64,000 nucleotides of DNA from Gp6-AA40 sp035649635 (GTDB taxonomy: Bacteria > Acidobacteriota > Vicinamibacteria > Vicinamibacterales > UBA2999). The stretch covers positions 1 to 64,000 of the forward strand of contig DASRJE010000064.1 of the NCBI GenBank assembly GCA_035649635.1. The letters are read 5' to 3'. Under the pieces are notes generated by a model. It was not told where the DNA came from. It made no database searches and worked only from the letters and a program-made list of their open reading frames with translations. Below, one piece after another: positions 8,820 through 17,197 of this stretch; the stretch's first letter is position 1; every line of letters starts with the position of its first letter. Both the position numbers and the translations under genes were made by a program.

Positions 8820-8999
8820 GAGGGCACGCTCAGTGCACGAGGCGTACCGCGTCGCGGCCGCACCACGAAAGTGCCAATTGGTGCAAATTTCAAGGCGTAA
8901 TTAAGAGAGCGCCGTGGGGATGGATGTCAGCAACCGCGAAATGTCGGAGGTCCTCCCCGATGAACGTGGGCCAAGCATCGATCTTGCACGGCACCGGCC

Positions 9000-10334
9000 G
9001 TGCGTTTCCTGCGATGGATTCTAGGCACCTCGATCCTGGCGGCACTCGTCTTCGCTGCCGATGCCCAGGCGCAGACGTTCTTCTACAACGAGGTGGCGAA
9101 GGACGGTCGCATCTACGTGTTCGCGACGGCATCGCGATACGACGCGTTTATCAAGAGCAACGGCGCCGAACTCGGTCCCGTCATCGAGCGGAGTGGCTAT
9201 GGCCCGAACGGCGAGACAGTCGTCTTCGACAGCGAGGATGCGATCAATCTGTACAACTTCAAACATGGACTCCCGGGGGAGTCTTTCTCGAGGCCTGCCG
9301 CACGCGAGAAGTCCGACTTCCCGTTCGGCAAGTTCAGCGGGCTGATGTTCGGAGATTACTATTGGTACTACGAGCGGCACCGGGATGGGATCAGCAGCGA
9401 CGATCCAACGCCCGTCGAGGGGCAGCATGGCCTTTGGTTCCGGCGCATCTACTTCAGCTACGACTTCACGTACAGCGACTCGCTCACCACGCGCTTCCGG
9501 CTCGAGATGAACAGCAACGGTGAGTTCACCGGCGGAGATCTCACACCCTACGTCAAGGACGCGTACCTCAAATGGACCTACGCAGGAAAGCAGCAGCTGA
9601 CGCTCGGGATCCAGCCGACCGTGACTTTCGACTGGCTGGACGGGTTCTGGGGGTTACGCCACATCGAGAAGACACCAGCCGATCTCTACCGGCTGGATTC
9701 GTCGCGCGACTTCGGAATCTCCGTCAACGGACCCACTCCCATCGATGGCCTTTCCTATGCCGCCCAGTTCGGCAACGAGTCGGGCAATGGATCGGAAAAC
9801 CAGGACGGAAAGATCCTGCGCTTCGAAGGTCGCTACGAACGAAATCCCGGGCTCGCGCTCGAAGGCTTTTACAGCTTCGGCACACGGCCAGCCGACGAGA
9901 ATCGCCAGACGGCGCAGGCCATCGCCGGCTTCCGCAACGATGTGGGCCGCGTTGGCGGCCAGTATCTGTGGCAGCAGCGCAGATCGGGCCTTGACGAAGC
10001 TCCTCATCAGACGATTACGGTCTGGTCAGGCTTCGGGGTGTGGGAGTTCCTCCCGAAGAAAGCCAACCTGTTTCTTCGCGCAGACAGCGTGACGGGCGAT
10101 CTCGGTGGTGTCGAAACCGGGCTGCCAGGCGCAGAGGGAATCGACTACTGGCTCCTGAGCAGTCAATCTCCGTTTACGACCTGGATCTTTGGCGGTGAAT
10201 GGTACCTCCACCCGTCCGTGCGTTTGAGTCCGAACTTCGAGACCGTGAGATACGCGAACGAACCGGATCCGGTGAACTATCCAGGGAGGCGTCAGGACTC
10301 GATTCTCCGGTTCACATTCTTCTGGACCTTCTAG
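9000..10334 (+). CDS. Porin-like outer-membrane protein
   Basis: A 444-residue exported protein: signal peptide at residues 1-24 (cleavage after ADAQA), then a roughly 80-residue N-terminal globular part and a long beta-barrel region with repeated aromatic strand ends (YYWYYERH, FRLEMNSNG, LKWTYAGKQQLTLG, FWGLRHIEKTPADLY). It finishes RFTFFWTF, a canonical outer-membrane C-terminal signature. The barrel resembles phosphate-selective-porin-like families. Start is a GTG at 9000 because it gives an exact signal peptide; no good Shine-Dalgarno is seen. It converges on the DUF4136 gene. Confidence 0.75.
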   Translation: MRFLRWILGTSILAALVFAADAQAQTFFYNEVAKDGRIYVFATASRYDAFIKSNGAELGPVIERSGYGPNGETVVFDSEDAINLYNFKHGLPGESFSRPAAREKSDFPFGKFSGLMFGDYYWYYERHRDGISSDDPTPVEGQHGLWFRRIYFSYDFTYSDSLTTRFRLEMNSNGEFTGGDLTPYVKDAYLKWTYAGKQQLTLGIQPTVTFDWLDGFWGLRHIEKTPADLYRLDSSRDFGISVNGPTPIDGLSYAAQFGNESGNGSENQDGKILRFEGRYERNPGLALEGFYSFGTRPADENRQTAQAIAGFRNDVGRVGGQYLWQQRRSGLDEAPHQTITVWSGFGVWEFLPKKANLFLRADSVTGDLGGVETGLPGAEGIDYWLLSSQSPFTTWIFGGEWYLHPSVRLSPNFETVRYANEPDPVNYPGRRQDSILRFTFFWTF

Positions 10335-10345
10335 CTGCTGAAACA

Positions 10346-10431
10346 GATCAACTTCCAATCTCCAACTCCCAACTTCCAAGGAACGAGCTTCTTGGGGGTT
10401 CCAAATTGGTCGTTGGGAATTGGGAGTTGGG
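10346..10431. repeat. Heptamer-based palindrome (AANYYCC family) between convergent genes
   Basis: Left arm heptamers AACTTCC, AATCTCC, AACTCCC, AACTTCC from 10350; right arm complement at 10412-10430 (GTTGGGAATTGGGAGTTGG). It occupies most of the 101-base gap between the porin-like and DUF4136 genes. Confidence 0.88.
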
Positions 10432-10435
10432 ACCC

Positions 10436-10999
10436 CTACTTCTTCTGTCCTGGGGGGTAATCCTTCAGCATCTTCGTCACGGCCTTGGTCAGATTCTTCT
10501 GTTGCTTTTCCGGCTTAGCCTTGGAGTCGAGCGTCTTGCTCGCCGTGCTTCTGAACACGAGCGCTTTGGTTCCCGGCGTGTACATGTCAAGGGCCAGCTG
10601 CCCGACGTAAATCGTCGAGGTCGTTCCGGTTGTCGTACTCATTCCACCGCCGCGGTACATCCCGCCTCCGTACCAGCCCCCACCGTAGCCCCACCCGGTG
10701 TCGAACGACGTGTACTGTTTTTCCGTGCTGATCGCGGCTTGATAACCGACGAACAGGTCGGCGTTGTCTGACTCGGTTTTCATCAGGCCCTTTTTTCCGA
10801 GCTCGGCATCGACGGCACTCTTGATCTGGCTGTCGACGAGATCGCTGAGCGGTTGGGCGCTTTTAATCGAGACCCACTTGTACGTCTTGAACGACGTAAA
10901 GTTCGCCTCCTTCGCGAAGTTGTAGCGCACGTCCTGGGCAAGGGCGCTGCTCGTGCCGGCGAGGAACAGCACCAGCGGGAGCAATAACAGTCTCTTCAT
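10436..10999 (-). CDS. DUF4136 exported protein
   Basis: A 187-residue protein with an N-terminal signal (MKRLLLLPLVLFLAGTSSALAQ) and the DUF4136 pattern: F..YKTYKW near residue 38, a central VDAELGKKGL segment, a Gly/Tyr-rich loop (residues 103-125) and the LALDMYTPGTKALVFRSTA strand followed by an Lys-rich tail. DUF4136 proteins are usually periplasmic or lipid-anchored; here no lipobox Cys is seen at the cleavage point, so it is probably soluble in the periplasm. AAGGAGAGAG precedes the ATG at good spacing. Function unknown. Confidence 0.85.
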   Translation of the reverse strand: MKRLLLLPLVLFLAGTSSALAQDVRYNFAKEANFTSFKTYKWVSIKSAQPLSDLVDSQIKSAVDAELGKKGLMKTESDNADLFVGYQAAISTEKQYTSFDTGWGYGGGWYGGGMYRGGGMSTTTGTTSTIYVGQLALDMYTPGTKALVFRSTASKTLDSKAKPEKQQKNLTKAVTKMLKDYPPGQKK

Positions 11000-11420
11000 G
11001 ACTCTCTCCTTCCGGGCAGTTTAAATAATAACCACTCGATCGCAGAAGTGAATTGGCGTCGGCTGGAGTGCCGCACACTGCGGGCATCACCCGGCGCACG
11101 TCCTTCCGACAGCATGTCGCGTGCCACGACGGGAGAGCTGTGAATGCAGGAATCCAGAGCGCGACGGCCTGACCCACGCGATTCGACCGCGCCTGTAGTG
11201 AGGTCCTAGTGAGTGCCGGTGACCGAAGTCACTTTCCTGCGTGACCGCTGACAACGGAAGGCATGCTCGAGAGCAGGCCGTTACTCCGAGATAATGGAGC
11301 ACCTCCGCACATTCGGAGCAGCGTCTCCGATCTCGCAGTACTCAAGACGCCATGGGCCACGTATTCAGCAAGTCCAACCCTCGATATTTCGTGGCACACG
11401 CTCTGCATCCCGCGTCGCGC
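11000..11420. other. Intergenic spacer between divergent genes, no gene recognised
   Basis: 421 bases between the DUF4136 gene and the DUF3943 gene, which point away from each other, so both promoters should lie here. Short reading frames on both strands have no recognisable motif or good ribosome-binding site. A small dyad GTGAC/GTCAC occurs near 11220. No heptamer palindrome is present, in contrast to the convergent spacers. Confidence 0.6.
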
Positions 11421-12941
11421 ATGGTCGTCGCCTGGTCCCGTATCCTTCCTCTCGCCGCCATCGTCGTCTTGCTGGCGTGTGCTGATACCCTGGCACAGTC
11501 GTCAACCGAAGGCGATTCCCCGGGCGGACCGGCGGCCGCGGAGTTTTCAACGCCGATCGACGAGTCGACCGCGCCACGCGAAGAACCCATAACGCTTCAA
11601 CTGCCGGCAGGCTCTCCACCCCCGGAGCGTGCGTGCGACGGCTGCCCTCCGCGACGGGTGGGCTCGTCACTGCTCTGGGTCACGGCCGTCAACGGCCTCT
11701 ACGAGCTCGCCAACCTGATACGCGGACAAGACACCGCGAAGATCACGCCGGAGACCTGGTGGACCAACATGAAGCGCGGGTGGGAGTGGGACCTCGATGA
11801 CTTCGCCGTGAATCAGATCGGACATCCTTACCAGGGCAACAACTACTTCACGACCGGCCGCGCCAACGGTCTCAACTTCTGGGAATCATCGGCGCTGACG
11901 GCATTCGGCAGCGGCACCTGGGAGTACTTTGGCGAGACCAACCAGGCATCGCTCAACGATTTCGTCAACACCACGCTCGGCGGCATCGCCCTCGGCGAGA
12001 TGTTCCACCGGACGGCATGGCTCGTCCGGAACACACATGCCACCGGCCGGTCGCGCATGTGGAGCGAGATCGGCGCTACGGCGCTGGATCCGATGAGCGG
12101 CCTGATGCGGTACATGTCCGGCGACGCTGGTCGAGTCGTGGACAAGCCGAGCGACATGGTGCCCTCCGACCTCCGCGCCGTCGCCTACGCCGGCACGCTG
12201 TGGCGCGGCTCGAACACCGAGGCGATCGAACCGAACACATACGGGTTTTTCGAGACGGACCTGCTCTACGGCGACGTCACGAGCGTGGAATCCAGTCGCA
12301 CGCCTTACGACGCCTTCGCGGTGCGTCTGAGCTTTGGCGGTGGCAGCGCGTTCAGCGAGGCGCGTGTGCGCGGCCGGCTCTTCAGCGCGCCGTTTCGCCG
12401 CATGTCCTTTTCGATCCTGCAGCTCTATCAGTTCAACAGCAATCCGGCATATCGGTTCGGCGCGCAGGCGTTTGAAACAACATTGAGTGGAGAGAAGCGG
12501 CTGGGCTCCCGCTTCTCGATGCTGACATTTGCGGGAGGCGGCGTGACCGTGCTCGGTGCCGTCGATTCGATTCCGCTCGAAGGGATTACGCCGGAACCCG
12601 AACCACCTCCGGACGCCGGCCAGGGCGTCTCGACCGGACCGCGCTATTACGACTACGGGCCCGGGGCGAATCTCGTGGCCACCGTCGGTCTCCGTCGGAA
12701 CAACCAGCAGTTTGTGACCGCGGCCTGGGAACTCCACCACCTTCACGTGCTGGACGGCGTTCGGGCCAATCACGTGCTGCAACGGGCCCGAGTGGATCTC
12801 ACCTGGCCCCTGAAAGGGGCACTCGGCGTCGGTGGGTCTGGAGAGTTCTTCACACGTCGAACGTTCTATGCCAACGATGCCGGTGAAGCCACGTATCACT
12901 TTCCGCAGTATCGAGTCTTTCTGACATGGACGTTGTCATGA
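11421..12941 (+). CDS. DUF3943 outer-membrane protein
   Basis: A 506-residue exported protein. The ATG at 11421 gives a clean signal sequence (MVVAWSRILPLAAIVVLLACADTLAQ); an ATG 69 bases upstream (11352) is possible but adds a non-hydrophobic extension. The region around residues 90-200 matches DUF3943: WWTNMKRGWEWDLDDFAVNQIGHPYQG and TFGSGTWEYFGE-type segments ending in a GEMFHR motif. The C-terminal half is rich in alternating beta strands and ends FLTWTLS. The family is thought to sit in the outer membrane; its role is unknown. Coupled by ATGA to the next gene. Confidence 0.8.
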   Translation: MVVAWSRILPLAAIVVLLACADTLAQSSTEGDSPGGPAAAEFSTPIDESTAPREEPITLQLPAGSPPPERACDGCPPRRVGSSLLWVTAVNGLYELANLIRGQDTAKITPETWWTNMKRGWEWDLDDFAVNQIGHPYQGNNYFTTGRANGLNFWESSALTAFGSGTWEYFGETNQASLNDFVNTTLGGIALGEMFHRTAWLVRNTHATGRSRMWSEIGATALDPMSGLMRYMSGDAGRVVDKPSDMVPSDLRAVAYAGTLWRGSNTEAIEPNTYGFFETDLLYGDVTSVESSRTPYDAFAVRLSFGGGSAFSEARVRGRLFSAPFRRMSFSILQLYQFNSNPAYRFGAQAFETTLSGEKRLGSRFSMLTFAGGGVTVLGAVDSIPLEGITPEPEPPPDAGQGVSTGPRYYDYGPGANLVATVGLRRNNQQFVTAAWELHHLHVLDGVRANHVLQRARVDLTWPLKGALGVGGSGEFFTRRTFYANDAGEATYHFPQYRVFLTWTLS

Positions 12942-13537
12942 CACGGCGTCTTCTGGCTTCGGCTACCTACGCGCTACTCCTCCTCATCCTCTCGTCTGAC
13001 GCCGCGGCTCAAAACGCGCCGTCTTCGGGTGGGTGGCCATGGATCGTCGCTGGTGGCTCGGCGACGTCAGTGCTTGGTGACTGTACCGACTGCCCGGCCG
13101 ATACCTATCTTCATTCGGGCGGCGCATTCGGCATCATTGGGAAGTCGCTCACGCCACGGACCGACGCTGGCCTGGAGGTATTGTGGGTACCAGTCACCGC
13201 ATCTACTGGCGATCCGATTCGCACGACATATGTCATGGGCACACTGCAGTTCCACCCGTGGAGGTCATCCGGGTTTTTCGTTCGCACCAGCGCTGGAATG
13301 GCGTTCGTGCGAAATTGGATCGTGAGAGGCGCCGCAGGGTCCGAGTCGTTCACGTCGAAAGCCTTTGCACTGGAGATCGGGGGTGGATGGGAATGGCGCG
13401 TCGCGCCACACTTCGGGACGCAGTTCTTCGGCGCCCAACACGTGGCGGCGTTAGGCGACTTGACGGGGTCTGCGGGAACGGTTGAGAACGTGATGGCGAA
13501 TTTCTGGTCGGTGGGCGCGGCGATCGTGATCCGATAA
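12938..13537 (+). CDS. Small exported beta-barrel-like protein
   Basis: A 199-residue protein of unknown function. Signal peptide MTRRLLASATYALLLLILSSDAAAQ, then short repeated amphipathic strands (GWPWIVAGGSATSVLG, LQFHPWRSSGFFVRTSAG, GGGWEWRVAPHFGTQFF) consistent with an eight-stranded barrel of the OmpW/OmpX size. A CTDC pair follows strand 1. The start overlaps the DUF3943 stop codon as ATGA, implying translational coupling and a shared role in the envelope. An alternative ATG lies 12 bases upstream. Confidence 0.65.
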   Translation: MTRRLLASATYALLLLILSSDAAAQNAPSSGGWPWIVAGGSATSVLGDCTDCPADTYLHSGGAFGIIGKSLTPRTDAGLEVLWVPVTASTGDPIRTTYVMGTLQFHPWRSSGFFVRTSAGMAFVRNWIVRGAAGSESFTSKAFALEIGGGWEWRVAPHFGTQFFGAQHVAALGDLTGSAGTVENVMANFWSVGAAIVIR

Positions 13538-13540
13538 GAA

Positions 13541-13653
13541 CTCCCAACTCCCAAATACCCCGTGGTTTGGGAGGGTCCGGGGCGGGACTCGCAAGACTCA
13601 CGTCCTTCGAGTCCCGAGTCCCGAATCCCGAATCCCGGATCCCGGATCCCGAG
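13541..13653. repeat. Compound repeat: short AANYYCC arm plus GARTCCC heptamer ladder
   Basis: Two elements in the spacer of a convergent gene pair. First, AACTCCC words at about 13541-13555 face TTTGGGAG at about 13566. Second, 13609-13650 is an exact run of six heptamers in identical pairs: GAGTCCC twice, GAATCCC twice, GGATCCC twice. An upstream GGGACTC (near 13585) is the reverse complement of the first word, so this array also has an opposing arm. Confidence 0.9.
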
Positions 13654-13668
13654 AAAAATTGGCTCTGC

Positions 13669-15654
13669 CTACTGCGGCCGCATCGCCGGCTTCGGCCGCG
13701 CGAGACCGAGCTTGACCATACGCGCCTCGAGCGTCGTCGGCTTCAGGCCCAGGAGGGCGGCTGCGCCAGAGGCCCCTCGAATCCGCCAGCCGGAACTGTC
13801 GAGCACGCTGAGGATGTGCTCCTTCTCGACATCGTTCAATTTGAGGCTGCGTTTTTCGGTCGGGCGCGACAGCGATGGCAGCGGAAGCGCCAGCTGCGTT
13901 CCTGTGCTGACGATCATCGCGCGTTCGACGACGTTGCGAAGCTCGCGAATGTTGCCCGGCCAGGAATACCGCTGCAGTACGGCCATGTCCTCGCGGGAGA
14001 TCGTCTCGATCCGCTTGCCAAACGTCTTCGAGAATTCGTCGACGAAGCGCCAAACGAGAAGCGGAATGTCCTCGACGCGATCCCGCAGCGGCGGAACCGT
14101 GATGGGAAACACGTTGAGGCGGTAGAACAAGTCCTCGCGGAACGTCCCTTCTCCAATCCGCTTTTCCAGATTCCGGTGCGTCGCCGCGATGATCCGCACG
14201 TCGACGTGAACGCCCTTCGGGCTGCCGAGCCGCTCGATTTGTCGTTCCTCGAGGACGCGCAGCAGCTTGATCTGCACGTCGGCAGGCAGTTCGCCGATTT
14301 CATCAAGGAAGATCGTGGAGTGATCGGCCAGCTCGAAGCGCCCGACCTGACGCGCGAGCGCGCCCGTGAACGCCCCCTTCTCACGTCCGAACAGCTCGCT
14401 CTCCATCAACGTGCTCGGGATCGCCGAACAGTTCACCCGCACCATGATCCGCCCGCGCCGCGCGCTCAGTTCATGAATGTGGGTGGCAATGAGTTCCTTG
14501 CCGGTGCCGGTTTCGCCCAGCAGCAGGACGGTCGAATCGGTGCCGGCCACCTGCCGCGCCTGCTCGAGCACGTTACGGATCGCCTGGCTCTGCCCGATGA
14601 TGATGCCTGTGTCGACCCGCTCCTGGACTTCGCGACGGAGGTACAGGTTCTCCACGCGGAAGCGATCTTTCAGATGCTCCAGCTGCAGAATCGACTGCCG
14701 CAACGTCTGGTCGTTCTCGCAGCGGGCGAGCACGTTGCCGAACACGGCAGTAAGGACGCGCATCGTGTTAAGCGTTTCCGGCGTCCAGGCTCGCTCGCCC
14801 TGGACCATGAGGAACGCGATCGCGCCGACCACCTGGCCGCACACCGAGATGGGTACTGTCACGGCGGCGCGAATTCCACCGGCCTCGTATCCCTGCCGGT
14901 CGACCGAGTTGGGAACCTCGTCGAGAGTCGAGAAGCAGATCTCTTTTCCACCCAGGATCGTGTCCCTCACCCAGGGGAATCGCTCTTTGACCGACATCAC
15001 CGGCGGCGCGCTGACACCGCGACGGCCCCACCAGGCGATCGGACCTGCCGCGACCTCAGCATCGGGAATCCTGAAGAAGGTGCAGCAATCGACATCAAGA
15101 ATCTCCGCGGCGCGACGAATGGCGTCGCGAATGGCTTCGATCACCTGATCCGTTGGCAGGTTGATGAACTTCACTGACAAATCAGCGATGAGTTGCCCGA
15201 ACTCCAGCTTCTGATCGACCGCGACACTCGCGGCTTGTTCGAGCTGACGCCGCATGGTGATGTCAACGACCGACGCGACGACAAAGATTCCCGTACCGAT
15301 GTGGATGCTGTTCAGCGTGATCTCGGCCGGGAACTCGCTTCCGTCTCGACGACGGCCGTACAGCGTCTGATCGTTACCAAGAGTGGGAGCCTCCGGCGTC
15401 GCGTCCACACCCTGGCTATGCTTTGCATAGTCGCCGAGGAACGAGTGGGGCAGCAGGACGTCAACACACTGGTTGATCAATTCACTCCGGCCGTAGCCAA
15501 ACTGGCGTTCGACCTGCTGGTTGACGAGCACGATCGCCCCGTCGGGATTGACGACGAGCATGCCATGCGGCAGCGACTCCACCGCCAGTTGAAGCACCTG
15601 GAAGGCATCCTTGCTCGGGAGGGTTCGCACCGCTTCCCTGCCGGCTGGTGTCAT
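13669..15654 (-). CDS. Sigma-54-dependent transcriptional activator with PAS and GAF sensors
   Basis: A 661-residue NtrC-class activator. N-terminal PAS (about residues 20-135, with NPDGAIVLVNQQVERQFGY), GAF (about 155-310, containing CCTFFRIPDAE and GIRAAVTVPI), then AAA+ domain: Walker A GETGTGKE near 380, the sigma-54 contact loop GAFTGA near 430, Walker B IFLDEIGE, and a C-terminal Fis-type HTH (about 610-655, ILSVLDSSGWRIRGASGAAALLGL). There is no receiver domain, so the signal probably arrives through PAS/GAF ligands. Start taken at the ATG at 15654; an in-frame start at 15807 would add a Ser-rich stretch of 51 residues. One possible sigma-54 promoter elsewhere in the window is at 41226. 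Confidence 0.92.
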   Translation of the reverse strand: MTPAGREAVRTLPSKDAFQVLQLAVESLPHGMLVVNPDGAIVLVNQQVERQFGYGRSELINQCVDVLLPHSFLGDYAKHSQGVDATPEAPTLGNDQTLYGRRRDGSEFPAEITLNSIHIGTGIFVVASVVDITMRRQLEQAASVAVDQKLEFGQLIADLSVKFINLPTDQVIEAIRDAIRRAAEILDVDCCTFFRIPDAEVAAGPIAWWGRRGVSAPPVMSVKERFPWVRDTILGGKEICFSTLDEVPNSVDRQGYEAGGIRAAVTVPISVCGQVVGAIAFLMVQGERAWTPETLNTMRVLTAVFGNVLARCENDQTLRQSILQLEHLKDRFRVENLYLRREVQERVDTGIIIGQSQAIRNVLEQARQVAGTDSTVLLLGETGTGKELIATHIHELSARRGRIMVRVNCSAIPSTLMESELFGREKGAFTGALARQVGRFELADHSTIFLDEIGELPADVQIKLLRVLEERQIERLGSPKGVHVDVRIIAATHRNLEKRIGEGTFREDLFYRLNVFPITVPPLRDRVEDIPLLVWRFVDEFSKTFGKRIETISREDMAVLQRYSWPGNIRELRNVVERAMIVSTGTQLALPLPSLSRPTEKRSLKLNDVEKEHILSVLDSSGWRIRGASGAAALLGLKPTTLEARMVKLGLARPKPAMRPQ

Positions 15655-16137
15655 CGGTCCAAACCGGTTGTCGCCACCACGGCCTGGAGTTGGAGCCAAC
15701 GAGGAAAGATCATGGGACGAAAGGCGCGCGTGGACCGAACTGCTCACGAACACCCTGCTTTTGGACGTATCAACCGCCGATGATGACCGAGATGTAGGCA
15801 CTCGCATTCGACCTCTCGAATTTCTGACGCTGGCGATGGGTTGTTAGGAGCGGCGCTCGCCATGGGCGCGCCACTTCGGAAATGCGAGGGTGCAACTTCG
15901 AGTCCTACGGCTGGTGAGTAACGCCCAGGTAGCCAATCTCGTGTTATCAGCAGCATTTGCGGAGGATCCTAAGTAAGGCCGGCAACACCAGCGTTCTGAC
16001 GGCCGCGAAATGTCGTGATCAGCCCGTTCGAAGGGGCTACGACCAAGTGCTTACAATGCTCCACACGGCAGACCATGGGGAGTGCCGTCGGCCGACAAGT
16101 GACAGTAATGTGACGCGGGGAGATGATGGGAGAAGAC
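15655..16137. other. Intergenic spacer between divergent genes, no gene recognised
   Basis: 483 bases between the sigma-54 activator and the VOC gene. Small frames on both strands show no recognisable family or good start signal. The region presumably holds the two divergent promoters; I see no convincing -35/-10 pair or inverted repeat. Confidence 0.55.
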
Positions 16138-17181
16138 ATGCCTCGTTTCGTGAGATTCGGCCTCGAGGGAATCGCCGTGTGTGGTCTGTTCCTGTGCGGA
16201 ACAACTGCGGCAACTGGTCAAGGCGCGGGCGCCATCATCGGCACCGGCACGTTCACATCATTCGTCGAGAACATGGACCGGTCTCTGGCCTTCTACCATG
16301 ACGTGTTCGACATGGAAGTCCCAGCGCTCCCCGAGTCCGGCGAACGGCCGTACAACCGGGCCAATCCCCAACTGTTTGCCATGTTCGACATCCCCGGGGC
16401 CAGGGAGCGACATCAATCCGCGCGAGTGGCGGGAACCAGGCTGAGCATCGAGATGATGGAGATCCAGCAGGTCGACCACCGCACGATTCCGCTACGGATA
16501 CAAGATCCCGGCGCCGCAACCCTTCTGCTCGTCGTTCGAGACATCGCGGCAACTGTCGGCCGACTCAACGCAGCCCATGTGCCGATCGTGACACCGGGCG
16601 AAAAGCCCGTCACCCTCGCCGATGGCACCCTCGCGTTGCTGATTCGCGACATCGACAATCGCTTCATCGAGATCAGGCAGCCAGCATCGCCACTTGATCC
16701 CGCCGGGCCGGCGGCGAACAACATCGTCGACGTCCGCCTGTCGCTCGCGGTCAACGACATGGACCGCACCCGGCAGGTGTACCGTGAGGTCCTCGGATTC
16801 AAAGTAGAAGGTGAGACCGCATTTGCCGCGGACGCGCCAACCCGATCGCTGACCGGACTCTCAAAGGCCGAGGTGCGACGCAGCCGGGTGCAAGCGCCAG
16901 GGTCGTCGCTGTGGATTGAACTTGTCGAGTACAAGGGTGTCGATCGCACGCCGCTGCGCATGCGGATCCAGGATCGGGGAGCGGCTCGACTTCAGTTGCG
17001 CGCGCAGAACGTCGAGGCAGTGGTCGATGCGATGAAGAGTGCCGGGCTCACAATCGTCTCACACGGGGGGACGGCCGTGCCGATTCCGCCGAATTTCAAG
17101 GGTGCGCTCGTGGCCGACCCGAACAACTTCTTCCTGACGCCGTTTGCGCCGTGCGACGGTTGCGCGGCTCGATTACCGTAG
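16138..17181 (+). CDS. Exported protein with two VOC (glyoxalase-like) domains
   Basis: A 347-residue protein. The first 28 residues (MPRFVRFGLEGIAVCGLFLCGTTAATGQ) form a signal sequence, unusual for the vicinal-oxygen-chelate fold, whose members are mostly cytoplasmic metalloenzymes. Domain 1 covers about 35-185 (TSFVENMDRSLAFYHDVF) and domain 2 about 200-340 (RLSLAVNDMDRTRQVYREVLGF). Start chosen at the third in-frame ATG because GGGAGA sits six bases upstream; ATGs at 16123 and 16126 lie too close to any ribosome-binding site. Substrate unknown; the metal-ligand positions are not clearly conserved. Confidence 0.75.
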   Translation: MPRFVRFGLEGIAVCGLFLCGTTAATGQGAGAIIGTGTFTSFVENMDRSLAFYHDVFDMEVPALPESGERPYNRANPQLFAMFDIPGARERHQSARVAGTRLSIEMMEIQQVDHRTIPLRIQDPGAATLLLVVRDIAATVGRLNAAHVPIVTPGEKPVTLADGTLALLIRDIDNRFIEIRQPASPLDPAGPAANNIVDVRLSLAVNDMDRTRQVYREVLGFKVEGETAFAADAPTRSLTGLSKAEVRRSRVQAPGSSLWIELVEYKGVDRTPLRMRIQDRGAARLQLRAQNVEAVVDAMKSAGLTIVSHGGTAVPIPPNFKGALVADPNNFFLTPFAPCDGCAARLP

Positions 17182-17197
17182 CATCACGCGTTTCTTC

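Noticed and set aside
13609..13650. Possible CRISPR array
   Set aside because: Repeat unit is 7 bases without spacers; no cas genes in the window.
13567..15177. 536-residue reading frame on the plus strand
   Set aside because: Antisense of the sigma-54 activator, whose motifs on the minus strand are complete.
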